Assembly: GCA_902513495.1 (NCBI GenBank)
Contig: CABXNH010000006.1
Location: 1-48,905 of the forward strand
Source of the DNA: an uncultured Gammaproteobacteria bacterium
GTDB lineage: Bacteria; Pseudomonadota; Gammaproteobacteria; PS1; Pseudothioglobaceae
Length of the DNA: 48,905 bases
Reading direction: 5' to 3'
Every line of letters starts with the position of its first letter. The first letter of the stretch is position 1. The notes beneath the pieces are model-generated. The model was not told the DNA's origin and did no database searches. It saw only the letters and a program-made list of their open reading frames with translations. Below, one piece after another: positions 31,864 to 41,162 of the stretch. The translations under genes were made by a program, and so were the position numbers.

Positions 31864-34161
31864 ATGAGAGTTTCAAATATTAGATACAGTGGTGATTGTG
31901 AAACCTACCAAATTCTAGGTGGTGAGGCAATCTCGATTGATTTAAAAAGTGGTGATTCAGTTGAAATAGTTGACGTTGAGGGAGATCAACAGTGTAGTGT
32001 TCTTGCGTTTGATTCTAAAAAGTCATCAGCCCTATCTTCCCTAAGTTGGGATACAAAGCCTAATCATTCTACTTCCATTTCCTCAGGTGATTGCTCTGAG
32101 ATGCTTAAAGCGATCCTTGATGGTAAAAAAATTAAATCAAAAGATTTTCATGCAACAGAGCTGTTTTCTGAGTCCAGTCCTGCAGATACCCGACAATCCT
32201 TTCATATTAATGATGACCTGTTATGTGTGTTTGATGCAGAGGGCGGCCCAATGCTTGTGGATCAACAAAATTCACCTACAGAAATTTTAATCAACGTCTC
32301 TCGTTCAAATCCAACGATTCCATCTGAGCGTTTACCAGAGCCGTTGGCAAAACCAACAAAAGAGATCAGAGTTAAAGATAGTTCTGCAGTTGCCTACAAA
32401 GTAAAGGCGGGCGAGTACATTCAAATTATTGATGTAGAGGGTCAGCAGTGCTCAGATTTTCAGGCGTTTTTAGAGGAAGACCTTAATAATAATTCAGAAC
32501 TCTGCCTTGATCCAACGGTTACTCGGTCCCAGATGCTAGCCAGTTACCCGGCACCTGGAACGCACGATAAGTTTTATAATCAAAACTCCGTTCCCCTTGT
32601 AGAGGTTATTCAGGATACGGTTTGTCGACACGACACATTTGGATTGGCCTGTAACGCTAAGTACTATGAAGATCGCGGCTTTCCTGGCCATATAAGCTGT
32701 ACGGATAACTTTAATTCTTCTCTAGCAGAGTTCGGCGTAGCACCAAGAAGAAACTGGCCAGCCGTTAATCTCTTTTTTAATACAGCGATAGAAGAGTGCC
32801 ACTCGCTCAGCTCAGACGTTTCTTGGTCAAGACCAGGAGATTATGTTTTATTGAGGGCGGTTGCTGATTTGGTATGCGTGTCCTCAGCGTGCCCAGATGA
32901 TACAACTTCAGCAAATGGCTGGAACCCAACAGATATTCATGTTAGGATTTACGACAAGTCCAATAATTTTCCATCGGCAACGGCTTTTAGACCTGACCCA
33001 CAATCAATTCCGACTATGACAAAAGAAACTGGTTTTCATAAAAATACTTCGAAACTAACTAAAAACTTTGACAACTATAACGGCTATTGGCTACCACTTG
33101 AGTTTACCAACTTGGGAGTAATCAAAGAGTATTGGCAATGCCGTGAAGGGGTTGTGATGATTGACCTGGCTCCACTGAGAAAATTTGAAGTCTACGGGCA
33201 GGATGCTGAAGCATTAATGCAATACGCAATCACCAAAGATGTTCGTAAACTTGCTATTGGTCAGGTTGTCTACTCCGCTATGTGCTATGACAACGGCTGC
33301 ATGGTCGATGACGGAACCCTTTTCCGTCTTTGTGAAAATAATTTCCGATGGATCGGCGGCTCAGATGATGGCGGCAAATTACTCAGAAAAATTGCTGAAG
33401 ATCGCGGCCTAGATGTGAGAGTTAAGTCTTCTACCGATCAGCTTCATAATGTTGCAGTTCAGGGGCCGAAAAGCCGAGAGACTCTAGCAAAAATCATCTG
33501 GACACCTAAATTACAAACTAATATCGAAGACCTTAAATGGTTTCGATTCACGATTGGAAGGATTGGCGGAGAGTTTGGTATTCCGGTCATGGTTTCAAGG
33601 ACCGGTTATTCAGGAGAGTTAGGGTATGAAGTTTTTGCCCACCCGAAGGATTGTGAGTCAGTTTGGGATGCAATTGCTGAGGCTGGAGAAGAGTTCGGGA
33701 TTTGTCCTTTAGGATTAAATGCCCTCGACATGCTTCGCATTGAAGCAGGATTAATCTTTGCTGGCTATGAGTTTTGTGACCAGACCGACCCGTTTGAGGC
33801 TGGGATCGCTTTCACTGTTCCTTTGAAAACAAAAGAGGATGATTTTTCTGGAAAAGAATCTTTAATTCTTCGTAAGAATTCCCCACAAAGGGTTCTTGTT
33901 GGGTTAGAATTAGATTCTAATGAAGTTGCACTCCATGGAGATGGGGTGTATATTGGGAAACAACAGGTTGGAATTATTACAAGTGCAACGCGTTCGCCAA
34001 TACTCAAAAAGAACATTGCGCTATGTAGAATCTCAGTTTCTGCGTCAGAAATTGGCAACGAGGTTGAGGTTGGAAAGCTCGATGGACACCAAAAGCGTAT
34101 ATCCGCAAAGGTTGTCCGATTTCCGTTTTACGATCCTGAAAAAACTCGCGTAAGAATGTAG
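31864..34161 (+). CDS. tdm: DUF1989-GcvT fusion, probable trimethylamine N-oxide demethylase
   Basis: 765 residues. Two DUF1989-like stretches form the N-terminal part: a degenerate one (about 1-140, SGDSVEIVDVEGDQQCSVLAF) and a fuller one (about 170-370, VKAGEYIQIIDVEGQQCSDFQAF to SACPDDTTSANGWNPTDIHV, with several Cys/Asp/His suited to metal binding). A GcvT tetrahydrofolate-binding domain (about 395-765) follows, with LTKNFDNYNGYWLPLEF, SRTGYSGELGYEVFAHP and LGLNALDMLRIEAG. This order matches Tdm of Methylocella and roseobacters, which splits TMAO into dimethylamine and formaldehyde, with the C1 unit available to folate. It has its own promoter and precedes a TmoXVW-like importer and folD, the neighbourhood expected for Tdm. 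A related DUF1989-GcvT demethylase with another substrate remains possible. Confidence 0.78.
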   Translation: MRVSNIRYSGDCETYQILGGEAISIDLKSGDSVEIVDVEGDQQCSVLAFDSKKSSALSSLSWDTKPNHSTSISSGDCSEMLKAILDGKKIKSKDFHATELFSESSPADTRQSFHINDDLLCVFDAEGGPMLVDQQNSPTEILINVSRSNPTIPSERLPEPLAKPTKEIRVKDSSAVAYKVKAGEYIQIIDVEGQQCSDFQAFLEEDLNNNSELCLDPTVTRSQMLASYPAPGTHDKFYNQNSVPLVEVIQDTVCRHDTFGLACNAKYYEDRGFPGHISCTDNFNSSLAEFGVAPRRNWPAVNLFFNTAIEECHSLSSDVSWSRPGDYVLLRAVADLVCVSSACPDDTTSANGWNPTDIHVRIYDKSNNFPSATAFRPDPQSIPTMTKETGFHKNTSKLTKNFDNYNGYWLPLEFTNLGVIKEYWQCREGVVMIDLAPLRKFEVYGQDAEALMQYAITKDVRKLAIGQVVYSAMCYDNGCMVDDGTLFRLCENNFRWIGGSDDGGKLLRKIAEDRGLDVRVKSSTDQLHNVAVQGPKSRETLAKIIWTPKLQTNIEDLKWFRFTIGRIGGEFGIPVMVSRTGYSGELGYEVFAHPKDCESVWDAIAEAGEEFGICPLGLNALDMLRIEAGLIFAGYEFCDQTDPFEAGIAFTVPLKTKEDDFSGKESLILRKNSPQRVLVGLELDSNEVALHGDGVYIGKQQVGIITSATRSPILKKNIALCRISVSASEIGNEVEVGKLDGHQKRISAKVVRFPFYDPEKTRVRM

Positions 34162-34294
34162 TTATTTTCAGGCAAAAGAAAGTCTTGGATTTGTAATTAA
34201 GTCTGAGGTTGTGAGTATGGTTTTTTGGCAATATTTGTTGAAAATTCCATTTTAAAGTTAGATGTTTTAAGGTTATTTTTAAATTGTTTTAGAA

Positions 34295-34308
34295 TGTTTA
34301 ATTAAACA
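34295..34308. promoter_or_regulatory. 14-bp perfect palindrome before the tmoX-type gene
   Basis: TGTTTAATTAAACA is fully self-complementary and lies 17 bp upstream of the ATG, next to the ribosome site AAAGGAG. It could be an operator controlling the importer. No convincing -35/-10 pair was settled. Confidence 0.35.
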
Positions 34309-34324
34309 AATAAAGGAGAAATAA

Positions 34325-35281
34325 ATGAATAAGTTTACAAGTAAGGTGGCTGCAGCTGCTTTGTCGTTAACTTTGGCTTCGGTATCTGGTCAGGCTCTGG
34401 CAGCTGATTCATCTAAGCCAATCGTTATACCAATTCATAACTGGTCAAGCCAAGTGGTTATGTCCTACGTGATTGGTGGTATTTTTGAGTCTATGGGTAA
34501 CAACGTATCTTACGTTCCTGCTGACTCGTCAGGTGTATATGAATCGATTCGTCTTGGAGACGTTACTATATCTCACGAAGTTTGGGAAGGAGCCTTTGGC
34601 AACGCTTACTATACAGCCATGGAGAAGGGCGGTCTAATAGAGGCTGGTACCCATTCTGCCTTGACTATTGAAGATATGGGCGTTCCTAACTTCGTAATAG
34701 AGCAAAATCTATGTCCTGGACTTCCAAATTGGGAAGCTCTTAAAGGTTGTGGATCAGTTTTTGCCACTGCCGATTCTGGTGGTAAAGGTGTTTTCTTAGA
34801 CGGTCCTTGGCACGTTGATGCTGCAACTGGAAAGAATCTATTTGAAGATCGTATTGGAGCTCTTGGTTTAGATGATGAATACACTTATAAACAAACTGGT
34901 AGTGCAGACGCCCTTTGGGCCGCTATTGATGCTGCAGAAGCTGCTAATGAAGGTATCATTATATTTAACTGGACACCTAACTTTACGGATAGTGATGGTT
35001 TTTACTTCATAGAGTTTCCTCCATACTTCTTTGGTTGCCGTGAAACAGAAGGTGGTGACGGAGCTTGTGGTTCACCTAGAGGTTGGTTGAAGAAAGCGGC
35101 GAACTATAAGTTCCCTAAGACTCATCCAAGTGCGTATAAGGCATACACTAAGATAGACTTCACGACTGGAATGATCGGTCAGATGGCTGCTCTAGTTGAT
35201 ATTGATAAGATGTCTCATGAAGATGCTGCAGCTAAGTGGCTTGCAGATAACGAGGATGTTTGGCAGGCTTTCACCAAATAA
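34325..35281 (+). CDS. tmoX: Periplasmic binding protein of a TMAO/betaine ABC importer
   Basis: 318 residues (OpuAC/ProX fold). A Sec signal peptide is cleaved after LAA near residue 27. The mature start PIVIPIHNWSSQVVMSYVIG is typical of quaternary-amine binders. Candidate aromatic-cage residues are Trp40 (HNW), Trp87 (HEVWEG), Trp162 (GPWHVD) and Trp216 (FNWTPNF). Tryptophan boxes of this kind bind the trimethylammonium head in ProX and TMAO in TmoX. The two alternatives are betaine/proline-betaine or TMAO; adjacency to tdm favours TMAO. Two cysteine pairs (CPGLPNWEALKGCG and FGCRETEGGDGACG) may form disulfides. The ribosome site AAAGGAG and a strong hairpin after the stop suggest that this gene is expressed above the membrane subunits. 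Confidence 0.75.
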   Translation: MNKFTSKVAAAALSLTLASVSGQALAADSSKPIVIPIHNWSSQVVMSYVIGGIFESMGNNVSYVPADSSGVYESIRLGDVTISHEVWEGAFGNAYYTAMEKGGLIEAGTHSALTIEDMGVPNFVIEQNLCPGLPNWEALKGCGSVFATADSGGKGVFLDGPWHVDAATGKNLFEDRIGALGLDDEYTYKQTGSADALWAAIDAAEAANEGIIIFNWTPNFTDSDGFYFIEFPPYFFGCRETEGGDGACGSPRGWLKKAANYKFPKTHPSAYKAYTKIDFTTGMIGQMAALVDIDKMSHEDAAAKWLADNEDVWQAFTK

Positions 35282-35331
35282 TCCTTTAATCTAGAGCGCT
35301 CTTTATTCGAATAGAATAAGGGGTGTTTGTC

Positions 35332-35384
35332 AAATACCCTTGCCCTCTTAATTTATAATAATGAGGGGGTAGGGGTATTTTTAT
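35332..35384 (+). terminator. Terminator-like hairpin between binding protein and ATPase genes
   Basis: AATACCC/GGGGTATT outer and CCCTC/GAGGG inner pairings across an A/T loop, followed by TTTTTATATA. A smaller CTTTATTC/GAATAAG hairpin lies just before it. Partial termination here would keep the binding protein in excess. Confidence 0.7.
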
Positions 35385-35431
35385 ATATACTTGTAGTGTT
35401 TTATTTGTTTCAAAGAATTTAGGAAGATATT

Positions 35432-36481
35432 ATGTCTGATCAGCAACCTGTAATTAAATGCGATTCCGTTTATAAAATATTTGGCAAAAATGCCGAAAAA
35501 ATGCTTCAAAATGCCAATGGCAAAGTTGTTGCTGAAGAATTTCAAAAAGCTGGCTGTGTAGTCGGAGTTAATAATGCCTCCTTCGAGGTTAACAAGGGCG
35601 AGATGCTTGTGGTTATGGGTCTTTCAGGCTCGGGCAAGTCGACCTTGCTTCGTTGTATTTCAAGACTAACCGATGCCACTGCAGGGAATATTTATATTGA
35701 GGGTGAAGATTTAACCTCAATGAGTGATAAGGAGTTGATAGAACTTCGACGCAACAAGATGGGCATGGTGTTTCAGAGTTTTGCATTATTACCCCATAAA
35801 ACCGTATTAGAAAATATTGCCTTTCCATTGCAAGTGAAAGGCAATAGCACAAAAGACAGCATGCAAAGAGCCAAAGACATGGTTGACCTTGTTGGCTTAA
35901 CTGGTCGTGAGAATTATTTCCCAAGACAACTCTCTGGTGGTCAGCAGCAACGAGTTGGAATCGCACGCTCTCTAGCTGTTGAACCCGATATTTGGTTCTT
36001 GGATGAGCCTTTTTCGGCGCTAGATCCGTTAATTCGTAAAGAGATGCAAGATGAGTTTCTAAGGCTTCAGGGTGTCCTAAATAAGACCATTCTTTTCGTT
36101 ACTCATGACTTTGATGAAGCACTAAGGCTTGCCGATCGAATTGCAATCATGAAAGATGGCATTATCGAGCAATTGGATACACCTGCAAATATCGTTCTTA
36201 ATCCAGCAACAGAATACGTTCGCAAGTTTACAGAGGATGTTCCAAGGGAGAAGGTTCTTAAAATTAAATCAGTGATGGAGCCTGTTGGCGATGAAACAGA
36301 CTTTAGTGATTTAAGGGTCTCCGAAGATGCCATTATTGAAACTGTTGCCGAAGCTGTGCTCGCTGACCCTAAATCAGTTCCCGTACTCAATGCAAATGAT
36401 GATATTGTTGGTGTTGTACATTCATCTAAAGTAATTCATGTGTTATTTGGTGAAAATTCAACACTAGAAAGCAACGCTTAA
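35432..36481 (+). CDS. tmoV: ABC importer ATPase (TmoV/ProV type)
   Basis: 349 residues, quaternary-amine transport ATPase. Walker [12 protein letters not shown] (about 65-75), Q-loop region [21 protein letters not shown], signature [16 protein letters not shown] (about 170-185), Walker [14 protein letters not shown], and H-loop [14 protein letters not shown]. The N-terminal extension ([17 protein letters not shown]) is typical of ProV/OpuAA. The C-terminal region after about 290 resembles a single degenerate CBS unit ([25 protein letters not shown]). It would power uptake of TMAO or betaine. It precedes the fused permease gene by 10 bp. The substrate is as uncertain as for its binding protein. 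Confidence 0.82.
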   Translation: MSDQQPVIKCDSVYKIFGKNAEKMLQNANGKVVAEEFQKAGCVVGVNNASFEVNKGEMLVVMGLSGSGKSTLLRCISRLTDATAGNIYIEGEDLTSMSDKELIELRRNKMGMVFQSFALLPHKTVLENIAFPLQVKGNSTKDSMQRAKDMVDLVGLTGRENYFPRQLSGGQQQRVGIARSLAVEPDIWFLDEPFSALDPLIRKEMQDEFLRLQGVLNKTILFVTHDFDEALRLADRIAIMKDGIIEQLDTPANIVLNPATEYVRKFTEDVPREKVLKIKSVMEPVGDETDFSDLRVSEDAIIETVAEAVLADPKSVPVLNANDDIVGVVHSSKVIHVLFGENSTLESNA

Positions 36482-36491
36482 GGCTAGCACC

Positions 36492-38936
36492 ATGAACTTT
36501 ATCAATTATTTATCTGAACGCCCTAAACTGACGCAATTGGGCATTGTCCTCATTGTGTTTTTTATTCTCATGTCAATGACAGGGCTCTACCATGATTTGA
36601 TAGTAGAGCGTCATCTATTTGCCAAGTCTGTTGTTAAGGGTGACATACAATCTTCGGTTGGTTTTGCTGAATCCATGTCAATGATTCTGAATTGGCAACT
36701 TCCTCCTCAACTCGTTAGAATTCCTGAGCTGACTTTTTATCACCCTGTCATTAACACTTCCGCCACCTATGTTCTAATAGCTTTATTGGTAACTGCTGGG
36801 CTCTTATACAAAAGCTTTGCAGAGAGTGTCAATAAATCACAGTGGTTACGTGTCAATTGGTTTCAAATTATTAGCAAGGGCTTTGTTGGCATTATTGTGG
36901 GTCTTCTGCTTATACCTACTTTGTATAACTGGTTTTTTGGTGAGGTGACAAGAAGTACGTTTTGGGAAATACCATTTATGTTGCAAGATTTTTCTCAGTA
37001 CCTCATATTTGAATTTTGGTTGACACCAGTTTACGACCCAGAAATTGAAGACTATGAAGACTATGGTCGAGTTCGATTATTTACCCGAGCTATTGGCGTC
37101 ACTTTATTGTTTTTAATTAATTTAGTTCGGGAATTATTGATTGGTGGTTTTGAGACAGTCGTTTCACTTGCCAATGTTTTTAGTGATCAATCCGGCTGGG
37201 ATTGGTTGAATGAAAATAAGGATAAGTGGTACTCCAGTGTCCCTGCTATTCCTTGGACAGTATTAACTGCCGGTGCTTTTATTTTGGGTTATAAACTTCA
37301 AGGTGTGGGTCTTTCTATATTGGCTGGTTTTAGTTGTATTTACTTGGCTGTATTCGGCCAATGGGAACCCGCAATGCAGACACTCTCTTTTGTGTTGGTT
37401 GCTGCGCCGGTCTCTGTTTTATTTGGTGTTATCTGGGGTGTGCTTGCCTACAAGAGTAGAACGGTTGAGAGAGTAATAACGCCATTGCTCCTCGTTGCAC
37501 AAACGTTTCCACATTTCGCGTATTTGGTACCAATAATTGTGTTCTTTGGTATTGGTGACCATGCGGGTGCGGTTGCAACAATAATTTTTGCAACACCTCC
37601 GATGATTCGACTCACCTTGCTAGGTCTCAAAAGAGTCTCTCCAGAGGTTTTAGATGCAGGCAGGATGAGTGGTTGCCATAATTATCAACTGATGTTTAAA
37701 GTTTTGATACCTACTGCAAGGCGCGACATTTTAATTGGCGTCAACCAGGTAATTATGCAGTGCTTGGCTATGGCAGTGATTGCTTCTTTTATTGGAGCTA
37801 TGGGCCTGGGTTTTAACTTATTACTCGCTCTAAACCAACTAAGGGTAGGTCAAGCGATAGAATTAGGAGTATGTATTGTCCTGATTGCTGTAGTGTTAGA
37901 TAAATTATCTTTAGCTTGGGCCAATAAGCAAACCGACTACTTTGCCGACCTTTCTTTTGTTGAGAGAAATAAAACAGCTCTTTTGTTTGTTGCAGTTTTC
38001 TTTGCCGCTCTTTTGTTTGCTTGGTTTGGTAACTGGGTGTTTGCTGATACTGCAAAAGGTATTAATTATTTTTATTTGATTCCTCACAACAAAGGTATTA
38101 CCACTGAGCCATTTTGGCAGGCAGGCGTTGACTACATGGTTTCAAATTGGAGAGCGGATATTAAAATATTTAACAAGTGGTTACTGGTGGAAGTGTTGAT
38201 GCCAATGAAAGCGTCTTATCTGGCCATGCCAGCAATAGCAACTTTTGTTCTAACAATGGGTGTTGGTTACATTATTGGTGGCATTCGTTCTGCGATTGTC
38301 GTTGGTTCGTTTATGTTGTTTATTGCTCTAACACCCTGGTGGGAAAGAGCCTTGATAACTATGTATATGCTGACGTTTGCAGTCATTGTTTCTGTTTTTA
38401 TTGGTACGATTGTTGGTGCAATCTGTGTGCAAAATAAGAGGGCAACCAAATTCATTCTTTTGGTTTGTGACACTTTTCAAACTTTTCCGTCGTTCATTTA
38501 TCTTATTCCGGTGATTATGCTCTTTGGAGTGACTGACACTTCAGTGTTAATTGCGGTCATTGTCTACGCTGTTATTCCGCCTACTCGCTACACCGTAGAA
38601 GGCCTGAGAAATGTACCAGAATCTTTGCTTGAAGCGGGGGATATGTCGGGCGCAACAAAACTTCAGCGTATGGTTAAAATCGAGTTCCCATTAGCTTTCC
38701 CACATATTATGCTGGGCGTCAATCAGTGCGTTGTTTTTGCATTGTTTATGGTTATTATAGGTGCGTTTATTGGTACTGAAGATTTAGGCCAAGAAATAAT
38801 GCAACAACTTTTTTCTGGAGGCAATATTGGAAGTGGTCTAATGCTTGGCTTATGCGTGGCGTTTATCGGTCTTGCAGTGGATCATTTAATCCAGACCTGG
38901 GCAACTAAGAGAAGAAAGTTGCTGGGTATTGACTAG
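36492..38936 (+). CDS. tmoW: Fused double permease of the TMAO/betaine importer
   Basis: An 814-residue membrane protein holding two ProW-type permease domains in one chain. First half: about 260-470, with EAA loop PEVLDAGRMSGCHNYQ near 392-407. Second half: about 570-805, with EAA loop PESLLEAGDMSGATKLQ near 709-725. Each has the conserved FIGAMGLG or FIGTEDLG motif after its EAA loop. An N-terminal region of about 250 residues adds several more membrane helices. ProW normally works as a homodimer, so this fusion supplies both halves, as in the long permeases of related TmoW-type systems. The gene lies 10 bp after the ATPase gene. Confidence 0.82.
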   Translation: MNFINYLSERPKLTQLGIVLIVFFILMSMTGLYHDLIVERHLFAKSVVKGDIQSSVGFAESMSMILNWQLPPQLVRIPELTFYHPVINTSATYVLIALLVTAGLLYKSFAESVNKSQWLRVNWFQIISKGFVGIIVGLLLIPTLYNWFFGEVTRSTFWEIPFMLQDFSQYLIFEFWLTPVYDPEIEDYEDYGRVRLFTRAIGVTLLFLINLVRELLIGGFETVVSLANVFSDQSGWDWLNENKDKWYSSVPAIPWTVLTAGAFILGYKLQGVGLSILAGFSCIYLAVFGQWEPAMQTLSFVLVAAPVSVLFGVIWGVLAYKSRTVERVITPLLLVAQTFPHFAYLVPIIVFFGIGDHAGAVATIIFATPPMIRLTLLGLKRVSPEVLDAGRMSGCHNYQLMFKVLIPTARRDILIGVNQVIMQCLAMAVIASFIGAMGLGFNLLLALNQLRVGQAIELGVCIVLIAVVLDKLSLAWANKQTDYFADLSFVERNKTALLFVAVFFAALLFAWFGNWVFADTAKGINYFYLIPHNKGITTEPFWQAGVDYMVSNWRADIKIFNKWLLVEVLMPMKASYLAMPAIATFVLTMGVGYIIGGIRSAIVVGSFMLFIALTPWWERALITMYMLTFAVIVSVFIGTIVGAICVQNKRATKFILLVCDTFQTFPSFIYLIPVIMLFGVTDTSVLIAVIVYAVIPPTRYTVEGLRNVPESLLEAGDMSGATKLQRMVKIEFPLAFPHIMLGVNQCVVFALFMVIIGAFIGTEDLGQEIMQQLFSGGNIGSGLMLGLCVAFIGLAVDHLIQTWATKRRKLLGID

Positions 38937-39056
38937 ATTCTATCCATTCCTAATAGAACCCTTTTTAATTCAAATCTAAGTGAAATTAATTACCATTTTT
39001 ATGCGTCATTCTGTTGATAATATCTATCAATAAACAATTAATTAGGAGAGCTACAA

Positions 39057-39890
39057 ATGAAGATTATTGATGGCAAAAAGCTTGCTGAAAATCTCAGAAA
39101 AAATATTGCCAACGAAGTGAAGCAGTATTCAAGGCCTCCTGGCTTGGCGGTTGTCCTAGTGGGTGATGATGAAGCCTCCCAAGTTTATGTAAGAAATAAA
39201 TCGAGGGCGTGCGTTGAAGTCGGATTTTATTCGGATCAAATCCATAAATCAGCAAACATTACTGAAGAAGAGTTATTGTCAGAAGTCAACAGACTGAATG
39301 AAAACAAAACGATCGACGGTATTTTGGTGCAGTTGCCACTACCTCCTCATATTGACTCAAACAAAATCATTGAAGCAATTATTCCTGAGAAAGATGTTGA
39401 CGGCTTTAGTAGCGAAAACATCGGCAAATTAAGCCAAAATAAATCTTTTATTAGTCCTTGTACACCCAAAGGTGTGATGAAAATGCTTGACTCTATCAAG
39501 TGCGACTTAAGAGGGAAAGACTGCGTTATTATTGGCGCATCAAACATCGTTGGAAGGCCTATGGCGATGGAGTTTCTTAATGCAGGTGCTACCGTTCAGG
39601 TTTGTCATAAAGAAACCAAAGATATTGTACAAAAAGCGAGTTCAGCAGACGTTATTGTCGCAGCAGCTGGTGTTGCTAATCTTGTGAAAGAGGATTGGGT
39701 CAAAGAGGGTGCTGTGATTATCGATGTCGGCATCAATCGTTTAGATAACGGTACGCTAACAGGTGATGTTGACTATGATGCAGTCAAAGACAAGGTGTCA
39801 GCCATCTCCCCGGTCCCTGGCGGCGTCGGCCCGATGACGATTGCGGTACTTCTTGAAAATACGCTAACGGCCTACCAAGCCAAGCTATAA
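39057..39890 (+). CDS. folD: Bifunctional methylene-tetrahydrofolate dehydrogenase/cyclohydrolase
   Basis: 277 residues. FolD motifs: VLVGDDEASQVYVRNKSRAC (Tyr and Lys of the cyclohydrolase site, Lys near 50), DGILVQLPLPPHID (about 93-106), GASNIVGRPMAMEFLNAGATV (nucleotide binding, about 160-180) and PGGVGPMTIAVLLENT (about 256-271). It converts 5,10-methylene-THF to 10-formyl-THF with NADP+. Here that would process C1 units released by Tdm and by the sarcosine oxidase/N-methylglutamate dehydrogenase. A folD beside tdm and tmo genes is a recurrent arrangement in methylated-amine users. The TAGGAGAG ribosome site is strong. Its stop overlaps the stop of the convergent Rieske gene by 6 bp. Confidence 0.96.
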   Translation: MKIIDGKKLAENLRKNIANEVKQYSRPPGLAVVLVGDDEASQVYVRNKSRACVEVGFYSDQIHKSANITEEELLSEVNRLNENKTIDGILVQLPLPPHIDSNKIIEAIIPEKDVDGFSSENIGKLSQNKSFISPCTPKGVMKMLDSIKCDLRGKDCVIIGASNIVGRPMAMEFLNAGATVQVCHKETKDIVQKASSADVIVAAAGVANLVKEDWVKEGAVIIDVGINRLDNGTLTGDVDYDAVKDKVSAISPVPGGVGPMTIAVLLENTLTAYQAKL

Positions 39891-41057
39891 GGGAGCGTTT
39901 CTAGATCTGAATTCTTTGAGTGACAGGGCCACCCAGTGGTGAAAGCAGTGCGTTGCACTATCCATGACAGCTGAGAACTTACCGCCATCAAACATAAGGC
40001 CATTCCTGCCGCGCTGCATCCCTTCGACAACGCTAACATCTTCTTGAAATACCGTCTTCCAGAACGCGGCATTGGTTTCCAGCAGGGCGCTGAGCTGAGG
40101 CATGTCTGATGGTTTTTTTGAATAGTAAAGGGAGACATGCTCGATCGTTTTGTTGGTTTCAATCGGCTCAATAATAATCGAAAAAAAGTGGTCTCTATGA
40201 ACCCCTAGAAGGACGTTTGGATAGAGGGCAATGTATTCACTCGTTTTGTCCCATTTACTAGAGAGACCTTCAAAATCTGGAAACACCTTTCCGTCTTCAC
40301 TTTTAATTTGATTGTAGACGTGGGAGCCTTGCCCAGAGAATGCGCCCATTTCCTCGATATGGTAGTGATCCTCGATGCTCGAGGTGATGTTGAGTTCGGG
40401 GTGAACCCATGGCAAGTGGTAGCTCTCACAGTAGTTTTCAACTGCAAGCTTCCAGTTCGTCTCTAAAGTTAATGAGAAAGACGAGTTTTCACCGCCATGA
40501 TAAAGGGGCTTTTCAAATTCAGACCATCTCTTGATAGCCTTGGCAGCATAATCTTTAAACTCTGGCGCAGCGCCAGAAATGTTCACAAAAATAATGTCTT
40601 GCCAGAGCGTCGAGCGTATTTCAAATAGGCCAAGCTCTTCATTGCGGATAGATTCATGGGAGTTGGTATCGGTCCCGCCAACCATAGGGGTTGCACAGAG
40701 CTCACCTCTGAGGTTATAGCACCAGCTATGGTATGGGCAGCGAATAACGCCGCTGATGTTGGTAGGCTGCTCAATCAAAATCATTCCTCTATGGCGACAG
40801 GTATTTTGAAAGACACTAATATGATTATCTTCATCACGCACCATGATGAGCGGCATTCCAACAAAATTCACCGGCTTGACGTCACCCACATTAGGTATAT
40901 CTTTACCCGTTCCTATGGCTGACCAGTTGTCAAAAAGAATAACTTTCTTTTCTTCTTCAAAGATTGCCTCACTGACGTAGTGCTCATTAGGAAGACCCTT
41001 GGCCTTATCGGTTGAAGTGAGGACAGAGTCTAGGTTGCTGAGAGGAATAGAAGACAC
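39885..41057 (-). CDS. Rieske non-heme iron oxygenase, alpha subunit (GbcA/choline monooxygenase-like)
   Basis: 390 residues. Rieske 2Fe-2S ligands: CRHRG (Cys87, His89) and CPYHSW (Cys107, His110). Mononuclear iron site: ENYCESYHLPWVH with His214 and His219, plus a later Asp in VFQEDVSVVEGMQRG. The overall shape fits the quaternary-ammonium group of Rieske oxygenases (glycine betaine, stachydrine, carnitine or choline demethylation). The neighbourhood suggests an N-methyl substrate, and glycine betaine to dimethylglycine would feed the oxidoreductases downstream. The reductase partner is not in this window. The start is GTG at 41057. The gene lies 105 bp downstream of the LysR gene on the same strand, so cotranscription is possible. 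Confidence 0.82.
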   Translation of the reverse strand: MSSIPLSNLDSVLTSTDKAKGLPNEHYVSEAIFEEEKKVILFDNWSAIGTGKDIPNVGDVKPVNFVGMPLIMVRDEDNHISVFQNTCRHRGMILIEQPTNISGVIRCPYHSWCYNLRGELCATPMVGGTDTNSHESIRNEELGLFEIRSTLWQDIIFVNISGAAPEFKDYAAKAIKRWSEFEKPLYHGGENSSFSLTLETNWKLAVENYCESYHLPWVHPELNITSSIEDHYHIEEMGAFSGQGSHVYNQIKSEDGKVFPDFEGLSSKWDKTSEYIALYPNVLLGVHRDHFFSIIIEPIETNKTIEHVSLYYSKKPSDMPQLSALLETNAAFWKTVFQEDVSVVEGMQRGRNGLMFDGGKFSAVMDSATHCFHHWVALSLKEFRSRNAPL

Positions 41058-41162
41058 AGGTAAAAATAACTATAAAAAAACGCTATGATACTATCGCTTT
41101 AAAAAAAAGATAAGCAATAAAATTCAATCAAAAAATTGAATATTTTTCAATGATTAGAATAT

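Noticed and set aside
34325-38936. Plain glycine betaine importer ProXVW as the firm assignment
   Set aside because: It is not excluded, but adjacency to a Tdm-like gene and folD fits a TMAO importer better; the alternative is kept in the feature notes.
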